Shown here: positions 16,494-24,978 of the stretch, piece after piece
Layout of the letters: each line of letters opens with the position of its first letter
Numbering within the stretch: the first letter of the stretch is position 1
Origin: CAYNFH01 sp964396385
Lineage (GTDB): Bacteria; Armatimonadota; Chthonomonadetes; Chthonomonadales; CAJBBX01
Assembly: GCA_964396385.1 (NCBI GenBank)
Contig: CAYNFH010000014.1
Coordinates: forward strand, 1-55,205
Length of the DNA stretch: 55,205 bases
Direction: 5' to 3'
Notes under the pieces: generated by a model
What the model saw: only the letters and a program-made list of their open reading frames with translations
Databases searched by the model: none
Told to the model about the DNA's origin: nothing
Translations under genes and position numbers: made by a program

Positions 16494-17435
16494 ATGTGCC
16501 CACGCAATCGCTTTCAGTCGGCTCTGCTCCTGGTCGTGCAACTTGTCCTCGCCTGCTCGACGAACACGTATGCGCAGGGCTCCTGGTCGCCACGCAGCTC
16601 AATGGCCACGGGACGCTACATCTTCACCGCCGCCACAGGCGCCGACGGAACCATTTACGCGCTTGGTGGCTTCGACGGCATAGGGGCAGCCATTCGATCT
16701 GCAGAGGCTTATGATCCCAGCGCGGACGCCTGGTCAACCGTAGCTCCACTGTCGCCCGGCCGGTACGGCGCCGCGTCTGCCACGGGCCCGGATGGGAGAA
16801 TCTACGTCATCGGCGGTTACGACTACACTCGATTTCTCAAAAATAACGATGCCTACGACCCCACAACAGGAACGTGGACCTCGATGGCTCCGATGCCGAC
16901 GGCCCGATCTGCGCTCGCGGCTGCCGTCGGCGGGGACGGACGGATCTACGCCATAGGCGGCGGCAATAACGGCTATTTGAACACGGTGGAGGCTTACGAC
17001 CCTACAACGGACGCGTGGAGCACTGTCTCTCCCATGCCGACGGCCAGAGCGGACCTCGCGGCGGCGAGCGGTCTGGACGGGAGAGTCTACGCGATTGGTG
17101 GCTCCAACGGAGCCTACCTCAATCTGGTGGAAGCCTATGATCCGAGCACGGATACGTGGTCGCAGGTCGCCCCCATGCCGACCGCCCGATGGACACTGGG
17201 CGCTGCTACCGGCCTGGACGGGACCATCTACGCAATCGGCGGTGGGAACGACCAGGGTGAGCTCAATACGGCCGAAGCGTACGATCCGGTAGCGGATGTC
17301 TGGTCGGCTGTATCGCCGATGACTGCTCGAAGATATGCGCTAGCGGTGACAGCGGGCCTGGACGGAACGATATACGCGCTTGGAGGCTATAGCGCGGGGA
17401 CGCTCTCCCGCTCGATGGAGGCGTATACGCCATAG
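16494..17435 (+). CDS. Secreted Kelch-repeat protein
   Basis: 313 residues: a signal peptide (about 1-28, ending TYAQG), then six Kelch repeats of about 45-48 residues. Each repeat carries a GLDGTIYAIGG-type strand pair, an EAYDP turn and a WS.VAPMPTAR segment. Six blades give one complete beta-propeller with no extra domain. Such proteins usually bind protein or carbohydrate outside the cell. GAGGAGG precedes the ATG. The remnant gene downstream is on the opposite strand. Confidence 0.88.
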   Translation: MCPRNRFQSALLLVVQLVLACSTNTYAQGSWSPRSSMATGRYIFTAATGADGTIYALGGFDGIGAAIRSAEAYDPSADAWSTVAPLSPGRYGAASATGPDGRIYVIGGYDYTRFLKNNDAYDPTTGTWTSMAPMPTARSALAAAVGGDGRIYAIGGGNNGYLNTVEAYDPTTDAWSTVSPMPTARADLAAASGLDGRVYAIGGSNGAYLNLVEAYDPSTDTWSQVAPMPTARWTLGAATGLDGTIYAIGGGNDQGELNTAEAYDPVADVWSAVSPMTARRYALAVTAGLDGTIYALGGYSAGTLSRSMEAYTP

Positions 17436-17558
17436 TGAGGAGGTCTCGTGAGCCGGTTAACGGGGCCTGGACGAGGAGGCCATTCTCGTCGGCGTCTCCC
17501 GCGTCCTGCACTCAAGACAGCCGTAGCGTCCGACTCAAGTGCGCTCAACAGGCGTCCG

Positions 17559-18065
17559 TTACGGGCTTGTGATCATGAACAGCGTCCCCCCACCCGCAGG
17601 TCCATCCGTCTGGGTGGTGCCATAGAAAGCGCCCGTGCTATCCTGAACCAGCCCGCCTGCCGGATCCTGTCCAGTGGTAGGAGTCAACACCTGGAGCACG
17701 GTGAAGACCCCGTTCGCCCACTTCCAAGCCGTACCTCCATCGGAGGGGCCGCCACCGGTACCGCAGGTTCCATAGATTGCGCTACCACCGCCCAGCAGGG
17801 GAGCGCCGGTGGGATGATGCCCGTCGGTCAGGGCATCGAAAGAGTGCAGCGTCGCGGAATCGCCGGATGCTGGGTCTATGCGGAACAGGGTCCCGGCGCC
17901 CGCTTTGCCTCCGGCATAACAGACGCCGAACAGGTACGCATTGTTGCCGTCCGTAGCCAGGAGGAGCGAGCCGACCGGGTAGGCTCCCTCAACGGAGTGG
18001 GCGAAGGCATGCAGGACCGAATAGGTGTATGAACTGCCCGATGGGGCAATGAGGAAACGGCGGGC
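17559..18065 (-). pseudogene. 5'-truncated GloVer-repeat protein
   Basis: An open minus-strand frame from the stop at 18068 to the TAA at 17559 encodes SYTYSVLHAFAHSVEG, GTLFRIDPASGDSATLHSFD and GGLVQDSTGAFYGTT. This is the choice-of-anchor GloVer tandem repeat of secreted proteins. No start codon, ribosome-binding site or signal peptide precedes it, so only the last three or so repeats remain. The remnant is silent unless fused to something. Confidence 0.65.
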
Positions 18066-18283
18066 TTACACGGCGGCAGGCTCCCTTCTGCCCGGTGGCG
18101 GGCACTGTGACGGGCGGCGGGGCGGTGAGGCGAGCGGCGCCGCTCGGCGACGCTTGATTCCCTCGCTTCGCGATGGAGCAACGGAACTCCTCTTGCCCTC
18201 ACCCTCCGCTCCCTTCCAGGTAGGAAGGTCCGTGATGGCAGCGAACAAGGTACCAGTGGCGCACATACTGAGAGGAGAACCCT

Positions 18284-19351
18284 ATGCTGCCCCAGCCGCG
18301 CAGGCCTCACCTGCTTCTCTGCACCCTCGGACTGTTGGCCCTTTCCACCGGGCCGGCGGCCGGCCAATTGTACGCGGTCTCCGATCTGGGCGTGCTGCCG
18401 GGCGACACCGCCAGCACCGGCCTGGGCATCAATAACCAGGATTCTGCCGCGATCGTCGGATACTCCTATACAGGGAGCGGCCCCTACCACGCATTTCTTA
18501 CCTACGACAGCGATACCATGACCTACCTGGGCACACTGGGAGGAACCTACAGTGTCGCCTACTCGGTGAACAGCTCCGTGCAAGTAGTGGGATGGTCGTA
18601 TCTTTCAAGTGGCGCCGGCCACGCCTTCCTATGGGACGGCAGCGCCGATCCTCCCATGCAGGACCTGGGTACCCTCGGGGGTAGTTACAGCGGCGCCTAC
18701 AGCCTCAATGACCTGACCCAGGTCACCGGATACGCGGCTGTAGCCGGCGGCGGAAGCCACGCCTTCCTCTGGGACGGCACGGCGGATCCGGCCATGCAGG
18801 ACCTGGGCACTCTGGGCGGGAACGTCAGCATAGGCAACGGCATCAACAACCTGGCGCAGGTAACAGGGTGGTCGCAACTTACCGGCAATACCGCCTATCA
18901 TGGGTTCGTTTACGATGCTGCCGCAGACCCGCCGATGCAGGACCTGGGCACCCTCGGGGGCAGCTCCAGTGTCGGAAACGCCATCAACGACTCCGGGCAG
19001 ATAGTGGGCTACTCCTACCTGGTCAGCGGGGGCCATCCGCACGCCTTCTTCTACGATGCAACAGCAGACCCGCCGATGCAGGACCTGGGTACCCTGGGCG
19101 GCGCCGAAAGCGAAGCGAACGGCGTGAACGCGCAAGGGCAAACCGTCGGCTACTCCTACACCGTCGACAACCGGCAGCACGCCTTCCTCTACGACCCGGC
19201 CATAGGCGCGATGGTGGACCTGAACGACCTGATCGCGCCGGAAAGCGGTTGGGAGCTCACCTATGCCCTGGCCATCAACGACTCCGGCCAGGTAACAGGC
19301 TACGGCTTCCACGCCGGCCAGCAGCGTGCGTTCCTGCTCACCCCGCAGTAG
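18284..19351 (+). CDS. Secreted HAF-repeat protein
   Basis: 355 residues with a signal peptide (about 1-27, LLLCTLGLLALSTGPAAGQ). About seven HAF-type repeats of 40-45 residues follow, each with GHAFLWDG, MQDLGTLGG and an AYSLNDLTQVTGYA-like segment. The DNA repeats are also close (GCAGGACCTGGG recurs), suggesting recent internal duplication. The fold is likely a beta-propeller outside the cytoplasm; the function is unknown. GAGAGGAGAA precedes the ATG. The C-terminal unit ends in QRAFLLTPQ, usual for the family. Confidence 0.88.
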   Translation: MLPQPRRPHLLLCTLGLLALSTGPAAGQLYAVSDLGVLPGDTASTGLGINNQDSAAIVGYSYTGSGPYHAFLTYDSDTMTYLGTLGGTYSVAYSVNSSVQVVGWSYLSSGAGHAFLWDGSADPPMQDLGTLGGSYSGAYSLNDLTQVTGYAAVAGGGSHAFLWDGTADPAMQDLGTLGGNVSIGNGINNLAQVTGWSQLTGNTAYHGFVYDAAADPPMQDLGTLGGSSSVGNAINDSGQIVGYSYLVSGGHPHAFFYDATADPPMQDLGTLGGAESEANGVNAQGQTVGYSYTVDNRQHAFLYDPAIGAMVDLNDLIAPESGWELTYALAINDSGQVTGYGFHAGQQRAFLLTPQ

Positions 19352-19386
19352 GCAGCCGGTAGGAGAGGCTGAGCGCGGGGCGAACT

Positions 19387-19446
19387 GTGTGCGTGTATGC
19401 GTGTGGATATGACTCCGGAATCACGCACCCACGCACCCACGCAAAC
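19387..19446. repeat. Composite tandem-arm repeat, copy 5
   Basis: The left arm is GTGTGCGTGTATGCGTGTG, the core GACTCCGGAATCACGC, and the right arm ACGCACCC repeated. It lies just after the HAF gene. Confidence 0.8.
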
Positions 19447-19648
19447 ACCTGCAGTCGTCCAGCCGGCCGCGGATGTCCATGCCGTGCTGCCGGAGAGCCC
19501 GGTTGCTATCTGCGAGCAGCCGCGGCAGGCTTTGGACGGCCTGGGCCACGGACCATCGGACCTGACAGGCCCCGGCCGCCCGCCAGGTCTCCGTGGAGGC
19601 CGCGCTACTGGACGACTCATGGGTGATGACTTTGCATCAGACCGTATC

Positions 19649-19870
19649 CCGCCCTTGGAGATCCGCGCACGCGGGACGGCGCCCATCGCCGAGGTGGACG
19701 TCATCCGAAACGAACAGTACGTCTTTACGACCAAGCCAGGCAAACAGGACATCAGCCTGCGCTTTACAGACATGGACCATAGCCCCTGGGAGCGGCACTA
19801 CTACGTGCGCATCCAGCAGGCAGACGGCCAGCTCGCGTGGGCGAGTCCCATCTGGGTACGACTTCGGTAG
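19649..19870 (+). pseudogene. C-terminal remnant of a DUF3604/PHP-like protein
   Basis: About 73 residues (PPLEIRARGTAPIAEVDVIR, ending YYVRIQQADGQLAWASPIWV) match the last beta-sandwich of secreted DUF3604 or PHP-type proteins, normally 400-700 residues long. The open frame extends upstream to 19397, but that part is low-complexity sequence overlapping the composite repeat. No catalytic domain is left. Confidence 0.5.
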
Positions 19871-20109
19871 GCTGCGTTGGGCGTTCAGGCGTACAGGCTT
19901 TCGGGTGTTCGTGTGCTAAGGCGTAGGAGGCAGGGGAGAGTGCGGGCGCACCTGGGCACTGAAAGGTGGAAAGAGATTCGATATCACGCCGGATAGCTCG
20001 AACGCGGCGCGGAATCCGAGCGTACTGAAGAGTGGGGCCGCTGCGCGGGCTCCTGGAGCTTATGCGCAGGTTGCTGGAACGGTCTCTGAGACGCGAGAAG
20101 GAGTCGGCT

Positions 20110-20502
20110 ATGAATTGGAAAGCTATTTGCACGGTGACACTGGCGGCAAGCGTGCTTGGCGGCGGTGTGATTGCGGCGCCCGCAGGCGCGCAAGGATCGC
20201 TGGAGCAGCAATCCGCGCACCGGCAGAAGACCAAGAACCAGTGGCGGAACATCGCCATCGGGTCGGGAGCGCTGGGGCTGCTGGGGCTGCTGAAGCACGA
20301 CAACACGCTCACCTTCGCCGGGGCCGCAGGCGCCATCTACTCGGCCAACCGCTATGAGCAGGACCGCAAGAGCCAGAGCAAGACGGACCGGGCGCGGGCG
20401 GCCTACTTCAGCAAGGGATACTTCTACAAGGACGGGCACAAGTACGTGCGCAAAACAGTCTACCGGCACGGCCAGAAATACTATCAGTTCGTGCGGGCGT
20501 AG
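20110..20502 (+). CDS. Small secreted protein with two hydrophobic segments
   Basis: 130 residues from the ATG at 20110, with AGAAGGAG upstream. A signal peptide (about 1-27, ending PAGAQG) is followed by a Gly/Ala-rich hydrophobic patch (IAIGSGALGLLGLL, then TFAGAAGAIYSANRYEQD). The tail is basic and Tyr-rich (GYFYKDGHKYVRKTVYRHGQ). A 95-residue protein at 38323-38610 has the same plan (ALGLGALTGYLFT, LGLAGTAYAYKRYQD, basic His/Tyr tail), so the two belong to one uncharacterised envelope family. A strong terminator follows. Confidence 0.75.
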   Translation: MNWKAICTVTLAASVLGGGVIAAPAGAQGSLEQQSAHRQKTKNQWRNIAIGSGALGLLGLLKHDNTLTFAGAAGAIYSANRYEQDRKSQSKTDRARAAYFSKGYFYKDGHKYVRKTVYRHGQKYYQFVRA

Positions 20503-20519
20503 CCGGGCAGCAGCATGTT

Positions 20520-20550
20520 AAAAGGCCGGGGCGCGCTGCCCCGGCCTTTT
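20520..20550 (+). terminator. Intrinsic terminator of the small secreted protein gene
   Basis: A 13-bp perfect stem, AAAAGGCCGGGGC with GCCCCGGCCTTTT, has a 5-nt loop and ends in a T run. The A-tract at its 5' side lets it also act on the minus strand, where the 70-residue gene ends at 20573. Confidence 0.9.
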
Positions 20551-20572
20551 AAGAAAAGAGTTCAGGTAACCA

Positions 20573-20785
20573 CTAAACCGCGTGGGACCGCTCCCTGGCC
20601 GCCCAGGGCTGGCGCACCCGCATATAGCAGGCCACGCGTCCGTCCAGACTTGCCGGAAGGAAGTCCTCCCGGTCCAGGTGTACCTCGCGGCTGCCGCCGA
20701 TCTGCTTGTAGACGCCGGAGGGCACCCTCTCACCCGCTAGGTAGAGCTCATCGACGAATTGATCGTTCTCTGGCCGTTCCCACAT
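20573..20785 (-). CDS. Small conserved hypothetical protein
   Basis: 70 residues from the ATG at 20785, preceded by AGGAGAAG. The longer reading from 20890 lacks a good ribosome-binding site. The sequence runs MWERPENDQFVDELYLAGER, then VPSGVYKQIGGSREVHLDRE, then LPASLDGRVACYMRVRQPW. It looks like a compact beta-rich domain of about 60 residues with an ordered Gly-Glu-Arg turn. I know of no function. It shares a terminator with the convergent secreted-protein gene. Confidence 0.7.
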   Translation of the reverse strand: MWERPENDQFVDELYLAGERVPSGVYKQIGGSREVHLDREDFLPASLDGRVACYMRVRQPWAARERSHAV

Positions 20786-21121
20786 CGCTTCTTCTCCTAT
20801 TGATGGACACGCCGCCCTCGGGGACGGCATCGGCATGAGTACAAGGAAGCGGCGCTGCGGGGGATTACATCCTCGTGCGCTGTCAGGCATCTACAGAGCG
20901 CAGGACCCCGTAACACCGTCTTTCCTTGTCCCGGGGCCGCGCGGCACGCAAGCTGCGGCGCCACCTACCGCCAAATTCGCTTGCGGCGCGCCCACATCTC
21001 CGTCGATGTAGAGGATTATACTGGGTTAGACAAAGGCCCGTCAAGACCGTTTTTGAGGATTATTGACTGGCGATTCGGGGCTGTGTTATAATGCTCTGTC
21101 GTACGTGGAGCCGGTCCCTCC
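20786..21121. other. Intergenic region ahead of the tRNA pair
   Basis: No gene is seen in these 336 nt. The last 60 nt hold the tRNA promoter, annotated separately. Confidence 0.6.
21063..21092 (+). promoter_or_regulatory. Sigma-70-type promoter of the tRNA pair
   Basis: TTGACT and TATAAT are separated by 18 nt, with the -10 box 29 nt before the tRNA-Leu. This is the best consensus promoter in the window. Confidence 0.8.
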
Positions 21122-21205
21122 GGGCGAGTGGTGGAATGGCAGACACGCTGGTCTTAGGAACCAGTGCCGCAAGGCGTAGGAGTTCGACTCTCCTCTCGCC
21201 CACCA
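21122..21205 (+). tRNA. tRNA-Leu (anticodon UAG, reads CUA)
   Basis: Acceptor GGGCGAG pairs with CTCGCCC. The anticodon arm is CTGGT-CTTAGGA-ACCAG, with UAG as anticodon. The long variable arm (TGCCGCAAGGCGTA) is that of a class II tRNA, the T-loop is TTCGACT, and CCA is encoded. Confidence 0.95.
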
Positions 21206-21236
21206 CCTCCCAGGGCGCGGACCGGGTCTTGACCGT

Positions 21237-21308
21237 GCGGGAGTAGCTCAGTGGTAGAGCGCTTCCTTGCCAAGGAAGAGGTCGCGGGTTCGATGCCCGT
21301 CTCCCGCT
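21237..21308 (+). tRNA. tRNA-Gly (anticodon GCC)
   Basis: Acceptor GCGGGAG pairs with CTCCCGC. The anticodon arm is CTTCC-TTGCCAA-GGAAG, the T-loop is TTCGATG, and no CCA is encoded. It follows tRNA-Leu by 31 nt and probably shares its transcript. Confidence 0.95.
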
Positions 21309-21440
21309 CTCCGTTCCCTTTCCTCTTCACCTTTGCCCGCTCCGCCAGGCCACCAGACTACCCCACGAGCTCGCGCTCGCCGATGTCCGGCTTTCGGCAA
21401 GGGCAGAGGCTAAGGTCCACCCGCCGACACGGAATCGCTG

Positions 21441-21446
21441 TATAAT
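21441..21446 (+). promoter_or_regulatory. -10 box of the phosphatase gene
   Basis: TATAAT within the string GCTGTATAATATAGGG stands about 83 nt before the chosen TTG start. The -35 region is weak. Confidence 0.5.
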
Positions 21447-21528
21447 ATAGGGTCTGACCACACATTCCCCCGAAGGCTTGTCCAAGCCGCCGTTATTCGG
21501 GGTAATAGGGTCGGGCGAGGAGTGGAAG

Positions 21529-22188
21529 TTGCAAAAGACACAAATCCATTTTCTGGCTGCTGTTATAGTGGCAGCTCTCTCCACCGGTGCGCTGGGCGCT
21601 TCGCGCGCAGATGGCGTGACACCGGCTCCCGCGTCAAAAATCTTGGCTTGGGAGGTTTCCAAGCAGCCCGCGCATAGAAGCGTGGAAGCGGGTCTCCCTA
21701 ACTTCGGCAAGCTCAACGACCATGTCTGGCGCTCGGGACAACCCACCGCTGCCGGATACAAGACGCTTGAGGAGCTCCACGTCAAGACCATTGTAAATCT
21801 GAGGGTGGAGTACCCGCAGGAAGAACAGAACGTGCGGGATCTGGTGAAGGTTGGCGTGCACTACTTCTGGATCCCGATCAAGGATCAAGGCGTTCCCACC
21901 GCGGAGCAAGCCCGCAAGTTCCTGGACATCGTGGCCGATCCAAGTAATTGGCCCGTGCTCGTCCACTGTGAGGGTGGGGAGGGGCGCGCGGGCATTATGT
22001 CGGCGCTCGTCCGCTACTCCTTCGACGGCTGGGACAACGCGACAATAATGAAGGAGGTCGGCAACTTCCGGAAAGCGTATCTTGGCTTTATCAAGCTGCC
22101 CATGCCGGCCAACCAGCGCAGTTTCATTCAGCACTGGGAGGAGAGCAGTCCCGCGGGACAGTACTGCAAGCTTGCAAAGCAAGATTGA
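21529..22188 (+). CDS. Secreted dual-specificity/tyrosine phosphatase-like protein
   Basis: 219 residues from a TTG at 21529. I chose this start because GAGGAG sits about 7 nt upstream and because it begins a clean signal peptide (QKTQIHFLAAVIVAALSTGALG). The upstream TTG at 21478 has weaker signals. The domain begins FGKLNDHVWRSGQPTAAGYK, as in the tyrosine phosphatase-like group with DUF442-type proteins. The catalytic P-loop is HCEGGEGR (C147, R153). The general-acid loop may be IPIKDQGVPT. Being exported, it would act on substrates outside the cytoplasm, none of which is known. Confidence 0.82.
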   Translation: MQKTQIHFLAAVIVAALSTGALGASRADGVTPAPASKILAWEVSKQPAHRSVEAGLPNFGKLNDHVWRSGQPTAAGYKTLEELHVKTIVNLRVEYPQEEQNVRDLVKVGVHYFWIPIKDQGVPTAEQARKFLDIVADPSNWPVLVHCEGGEGRAGIMSALVRYSFDGWDNATIMKEVGNFRKAYLGFIKLPMPANQRSFIQHWEESSPAGQYCKLAKQD

Positions 22189-22224
22189 CCATACGCATTG
22201 TAAGGTCCCGCTCCTTTACCCAAC

Positions 22225-22256
22225 GCCCTGCTGTCCCGCGACAGCGGGGCTTTTTT
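22225..22256 (+). terminator. Intrinsic terminator of the phosphatase gene
   Basis: An 11-bp stem, GCCCTGCTGTC with GACAGCGGGGC (one G-T pair), has a CCGC loop and is followed by six Ts. Confidence 0.9.
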
Positions 22257-22490
22257 GTGCCCACCTGCTGTACTCCCCGCGGCTGTTTCGCCCTGGCCCC
22301 AGGACACTCCGTCCGTATTCCCGTATGAACCTGGCACCAGTCTTGCTTGGCTCATCTAAGGGGACGGGCCACCCCTCTACGTTGGAGGCACGGTGAGCGC
22401 ACGAGAAGAGCGAATGAGGACAAGGGCCCGGCAAGAACGTACTAAGAGTCGCGTGGTTCCCACCGCCTGCTCAATCAAAAGGAGGCTCTG

Positions 22491-23069
22491 ATGCAGACAA
22501 GCGGTAGACTGTCCAGATTTGCCATACGCATTATTGCCGTTATCGCTATTGCAGCTCCCGCGCTGGCAGGCACGCCAGCCACTGCGGCGCGCCCCTGGTG
22601 GCGCGAGATAGCCGCGCAGATCGTCGGCATCGGAGGTTACTTCTTCACGGATAGCTCTGCCCGTAACGCGCTAGGAACGCCCAAGTTCTCCGGCAACCTG
22701 AATATCTATCTCAAAGTGAAGCGCTTCCGTGCGTACACCATTGACGGCGGTTTCCAGACGTTTGGAGCGAGCGACCACTGGCAGCCATTCTCCGGCGGAA
22801 ACCATTTCAGCATGACCGGCCTCAGCTTCCGCGTACAGGGTGAGAGGCGCCTGAACCATATATCTCCCTATATCCAGGCGGGAGTCTACTACGGAGACGT
22901 CGGGTCGTACAGACAGAACTTCAGCGCCCACCGAGTTGTGCCTGCGGCAACCATTGGCGCAGAGTACAGGTTCGCTCGGTACTGGGCTCTCACCGCCAGG
23001 TACCACGCCAACGGCTCCGTGGGCGGTGTGGACACAAGCGGCTTCGCAGTCGGGCTCAAGGTCTTTTGA
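22491..23069 (+). CDS. Outer-membrane beta-barrel-like protein, PagL-like
   Basis: 192 residues with a signal peptide (about 1-33) and alternating amphipathic strands, such as FSGNLNIYLKVKRFRAYTID, SPYIQAGVYYGDVG and WALTARYHANGSVGG. The C-terminal aromatic residue (FAVGLKVF) is the usual end of an outer-membrane strand. The length and the RYHANGSVGG patch recall lipid A deacylase PagL, but I cannot place its catalytic His-Ser pair with confidence. AAAGGAGG precedes the ATG. Only 10 nt separate it from the next gene, so it likely starts the polyphosphate operon. Confidence 0.65.
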   Translation: MQTSGRLSRFAIRIIAVIAIAAPALAGTPATAARPWWREIAAQIVGIGGYFFTDSSARNALGTPKFSGNLNIYLKVKRFRAYTIDGGFQTFGASDHWQPFSGGNHFSMTGLSFRVQGERRLNHISPYIQAGVYYGDVGSYRQNFSAHRVVPAATIGAEYRFARYWALTARYHANGSVGGVDTSGFAVGLKVF

Positions 23070-23079
23070 GGATCCTAAC

Positions 23080-24978
23080 GTGTTTGCTAAGCCTCTCCAC
23101 ATCCTGCTCCCGCCACTTCTCGCTGCTTCGTGCATCGCGGGACCGGTCGACGGGCGGCACCATGCACGCGCCGGCGAGAAGAATCGCCTAACGCCGGTCA
23201 CCCTCCCGCTCGGCCGAACGAAGTACGACCTGACCAAAAAGGCGGACCTTGAGGCGATGGTCCGGGCGCTCGACCGGATCGTTGGCAAAGAGACCGCGGA
23301 CAGCAGCTCTGATGACGTGACCGACAGGGACGAAGGAGCGCTGCCGCGCAAGCACGCCAAAGAGATCCGTCGCATTGCGAGGGCCATGCTGGACCGCAAG
23401 GAACCGGCTGGCGACGGTATTCAGGCGATCCAGGAAGTCGCGTGGGCAGCCCGCTACAAAGCGGTGCGGCCCTGGCTTTGGCGCGACGAGGTTGATGTTC
23501 TGGGGGCCCTCGTCAACCTTCGGGACGTGCTCCTCAACCCGGTAGGGCGAGGGAGCCGCGCCAACCCGGCCACCAACCTTGCCACGTATTCAGGCGACCT
23601 TAGCCGCGTAGACCCCAAGCCCTCCACGTTCTGGGCCCGTCCCGCAGACATCCCGGCCCGGGACCTCTACTATGGTTTCGACCGGACAGAGCTGCCCGGC
23701 ATCGCGCAAGACGTCTGCACGTACGATAGGGCGCATACCGGCTACGGCGAGCATGCCAGCCTCTATGTAAAGTGGAAGGGCGAGCGCTGGAGGACCAAGT
23801 ATGGCGAAGAGCATACGGAGCCCTTTGCGTCGCGCATCTTCTGGGCCCTCGGCTACCCCGCGCTGGTGACGGACTTCGCTCCAGAGGTGAAGATCCGCTG
23901 GGACCGCCGGATTCTCACGGAGTTCAACTCCCGCCGCACTAACGCATGGAAGCTGACCTTCGCCGCCGTCCCCATCGCCAGGTTCACCGACAAAGAGTAT
24001 CTCAACCCGTTCAACTACATCCAGTACGGTGTGCTCACAGATGGCAGCCGCGTCCCCTCTGCCCAGCTCCGGAGGCAACTCTTCAGAGGTAAGAACGTGC
24101 CCCGCCGGCCGGAGCGCAATGCGAACCTCTATGACACGGACTTTGAGAGCCGCATCGACTACCTGGTGATGAAGGAAGCAGAGGTCAATGGGCGCGAAGA
24201 AAGCTCATCGCTTGGGTCCTGGGACTTTAACGCGCTGGGTCACGACAGGCTGCGGGAGGTGAGAGCACTCGCGGTTCTCTGCGCGTGGCTCGACAATTGG
24301 GATGTCCGCTGGAACAATAACCGCCTCAACCTGGTCAAAGATGACGACGGCCAGCGCCGCCTCCAGCACGTGGTCAGCGACGTAGGTACGGCGTTCGGCA
24401 ACTCGTCCGGCCTGATACGGATGAACCATGGCAAGCTTCTGTTGGGACCGATTCCGGACGCGCCAAACCTGTACGCGTGGTCGTTCACGCGTCCGCTTGT
24501 GCGCGGCCAGCAGTCCGTGCCGATCCACGACTTTATGCCTATCACGCGCGTTGAACCGTTCTACGAGCTGAACATCGACGATGCCCGCTGGGCTGCAAGA
24601 TTGATTGCCCGGCTTACAGAGGAGCAGCTCAAGCAGGCGCTCGTCGGTGCAGGGTACGACGCGGCCACTGGCCGGCTTCTGCTCGAGAAGCTTGTGTCCA
24701 GGAGAGACCGCATGATCCAGGACTTCGGGTTGGCTGGCGAGATCAAGCTGCTCCGGCCGAACGGCGTTAACCAGCATCTGAGCTATAACCCTCGGACAGA
24801 CGGCCCGTTCGCGGTGACGTTGCGGGATGGCGCAATCGTTACCGCGCGAGCGCCGGAGAACCTTCTGGTGCAGGACGGCAAGCTGGTCTCGCGAACACGC
24901 GAAGGAAAGCGCCATGCCGGTAGTAGCCGTACTGGACATCGGGTCCAACGCAATCCGGCTCGAAGCAGCCAGGCTTGA
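23080..24978 (+). CDS. Unknown lipoprotein-like protein of the polyphosphate operon
   Basis: 632 residues from a GTG at 23080, with GAGG 8 nt upstream; the long open frame before it overlaps the beta-barrel gene. The N-terminus (MFAKPLHILLPPLLAASCIA) has a signal peptide and a possible lipobox ending AASC. The body is soluble, with ARDLYYGFDRTELPGIAQDV, LAVLCAWLDNWDVRWNNNR and VVSDVGTAFGNSSGL. The latter two recall the catalytic loop and DxG region of kinase-like folds, but that is only a resemblance. Its end overlaps the Ppx start by 65 nt, so the two are tightly coupled. No function is assigned. Confidence 0.6.
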   Translation: MFAKPLHILLPPLLAASCIAGPVDGRHHARAGEKNRLTPVTLPLGRTKYDLTKKADLEAMVRALDRIVGKETADSSSDDVTDRDEGALPRKHAKEIRRIARAMLDRKEPAGDGIQAIQEVAWAARYKAVRPWLWRDEVDVLGALVNLRDVLLNPVGRGSRANPATNLATYSGDLSRVDPKPSTFWARPADIPARDLYYGFDRTELPGIAQDVCTYDRAHTGYGEHASLYVKWKGERWRTKYGEEHTEPFASRIFWALGYPALVTDFAPEVKIRWDRRILTEFNSRRTNAWKLTFAAVPIARFTDKEYLNPFNYIQYGVLTDGSRVPSAQLRRQLFRGKNVPRRPERNANLYDTDFESRIDYLVMKEAEVNGREESSSLGSWDFNALGHDRLREVRALAVLCAWLDNWDVRWNNNRLNLVKDDDGQRRLQHVVSDVGTAFGNSSGLIRMNHGKLLLGPIPDAPNLYAWSFTRPLVRGQQSVPIHDFMPITRVEPFYELNIDDARWAARLIARLTEEQLKQALVGAGYDAATGRLLLEKLVSRRDRMIQDFGLAGEIKLLRPNGVNQHLSYNPRTDGPFAVTLRDGAIVTARAPENLLVQDGKLVSRTREGKRHAGSSRTGHRVQRNPARSSQA

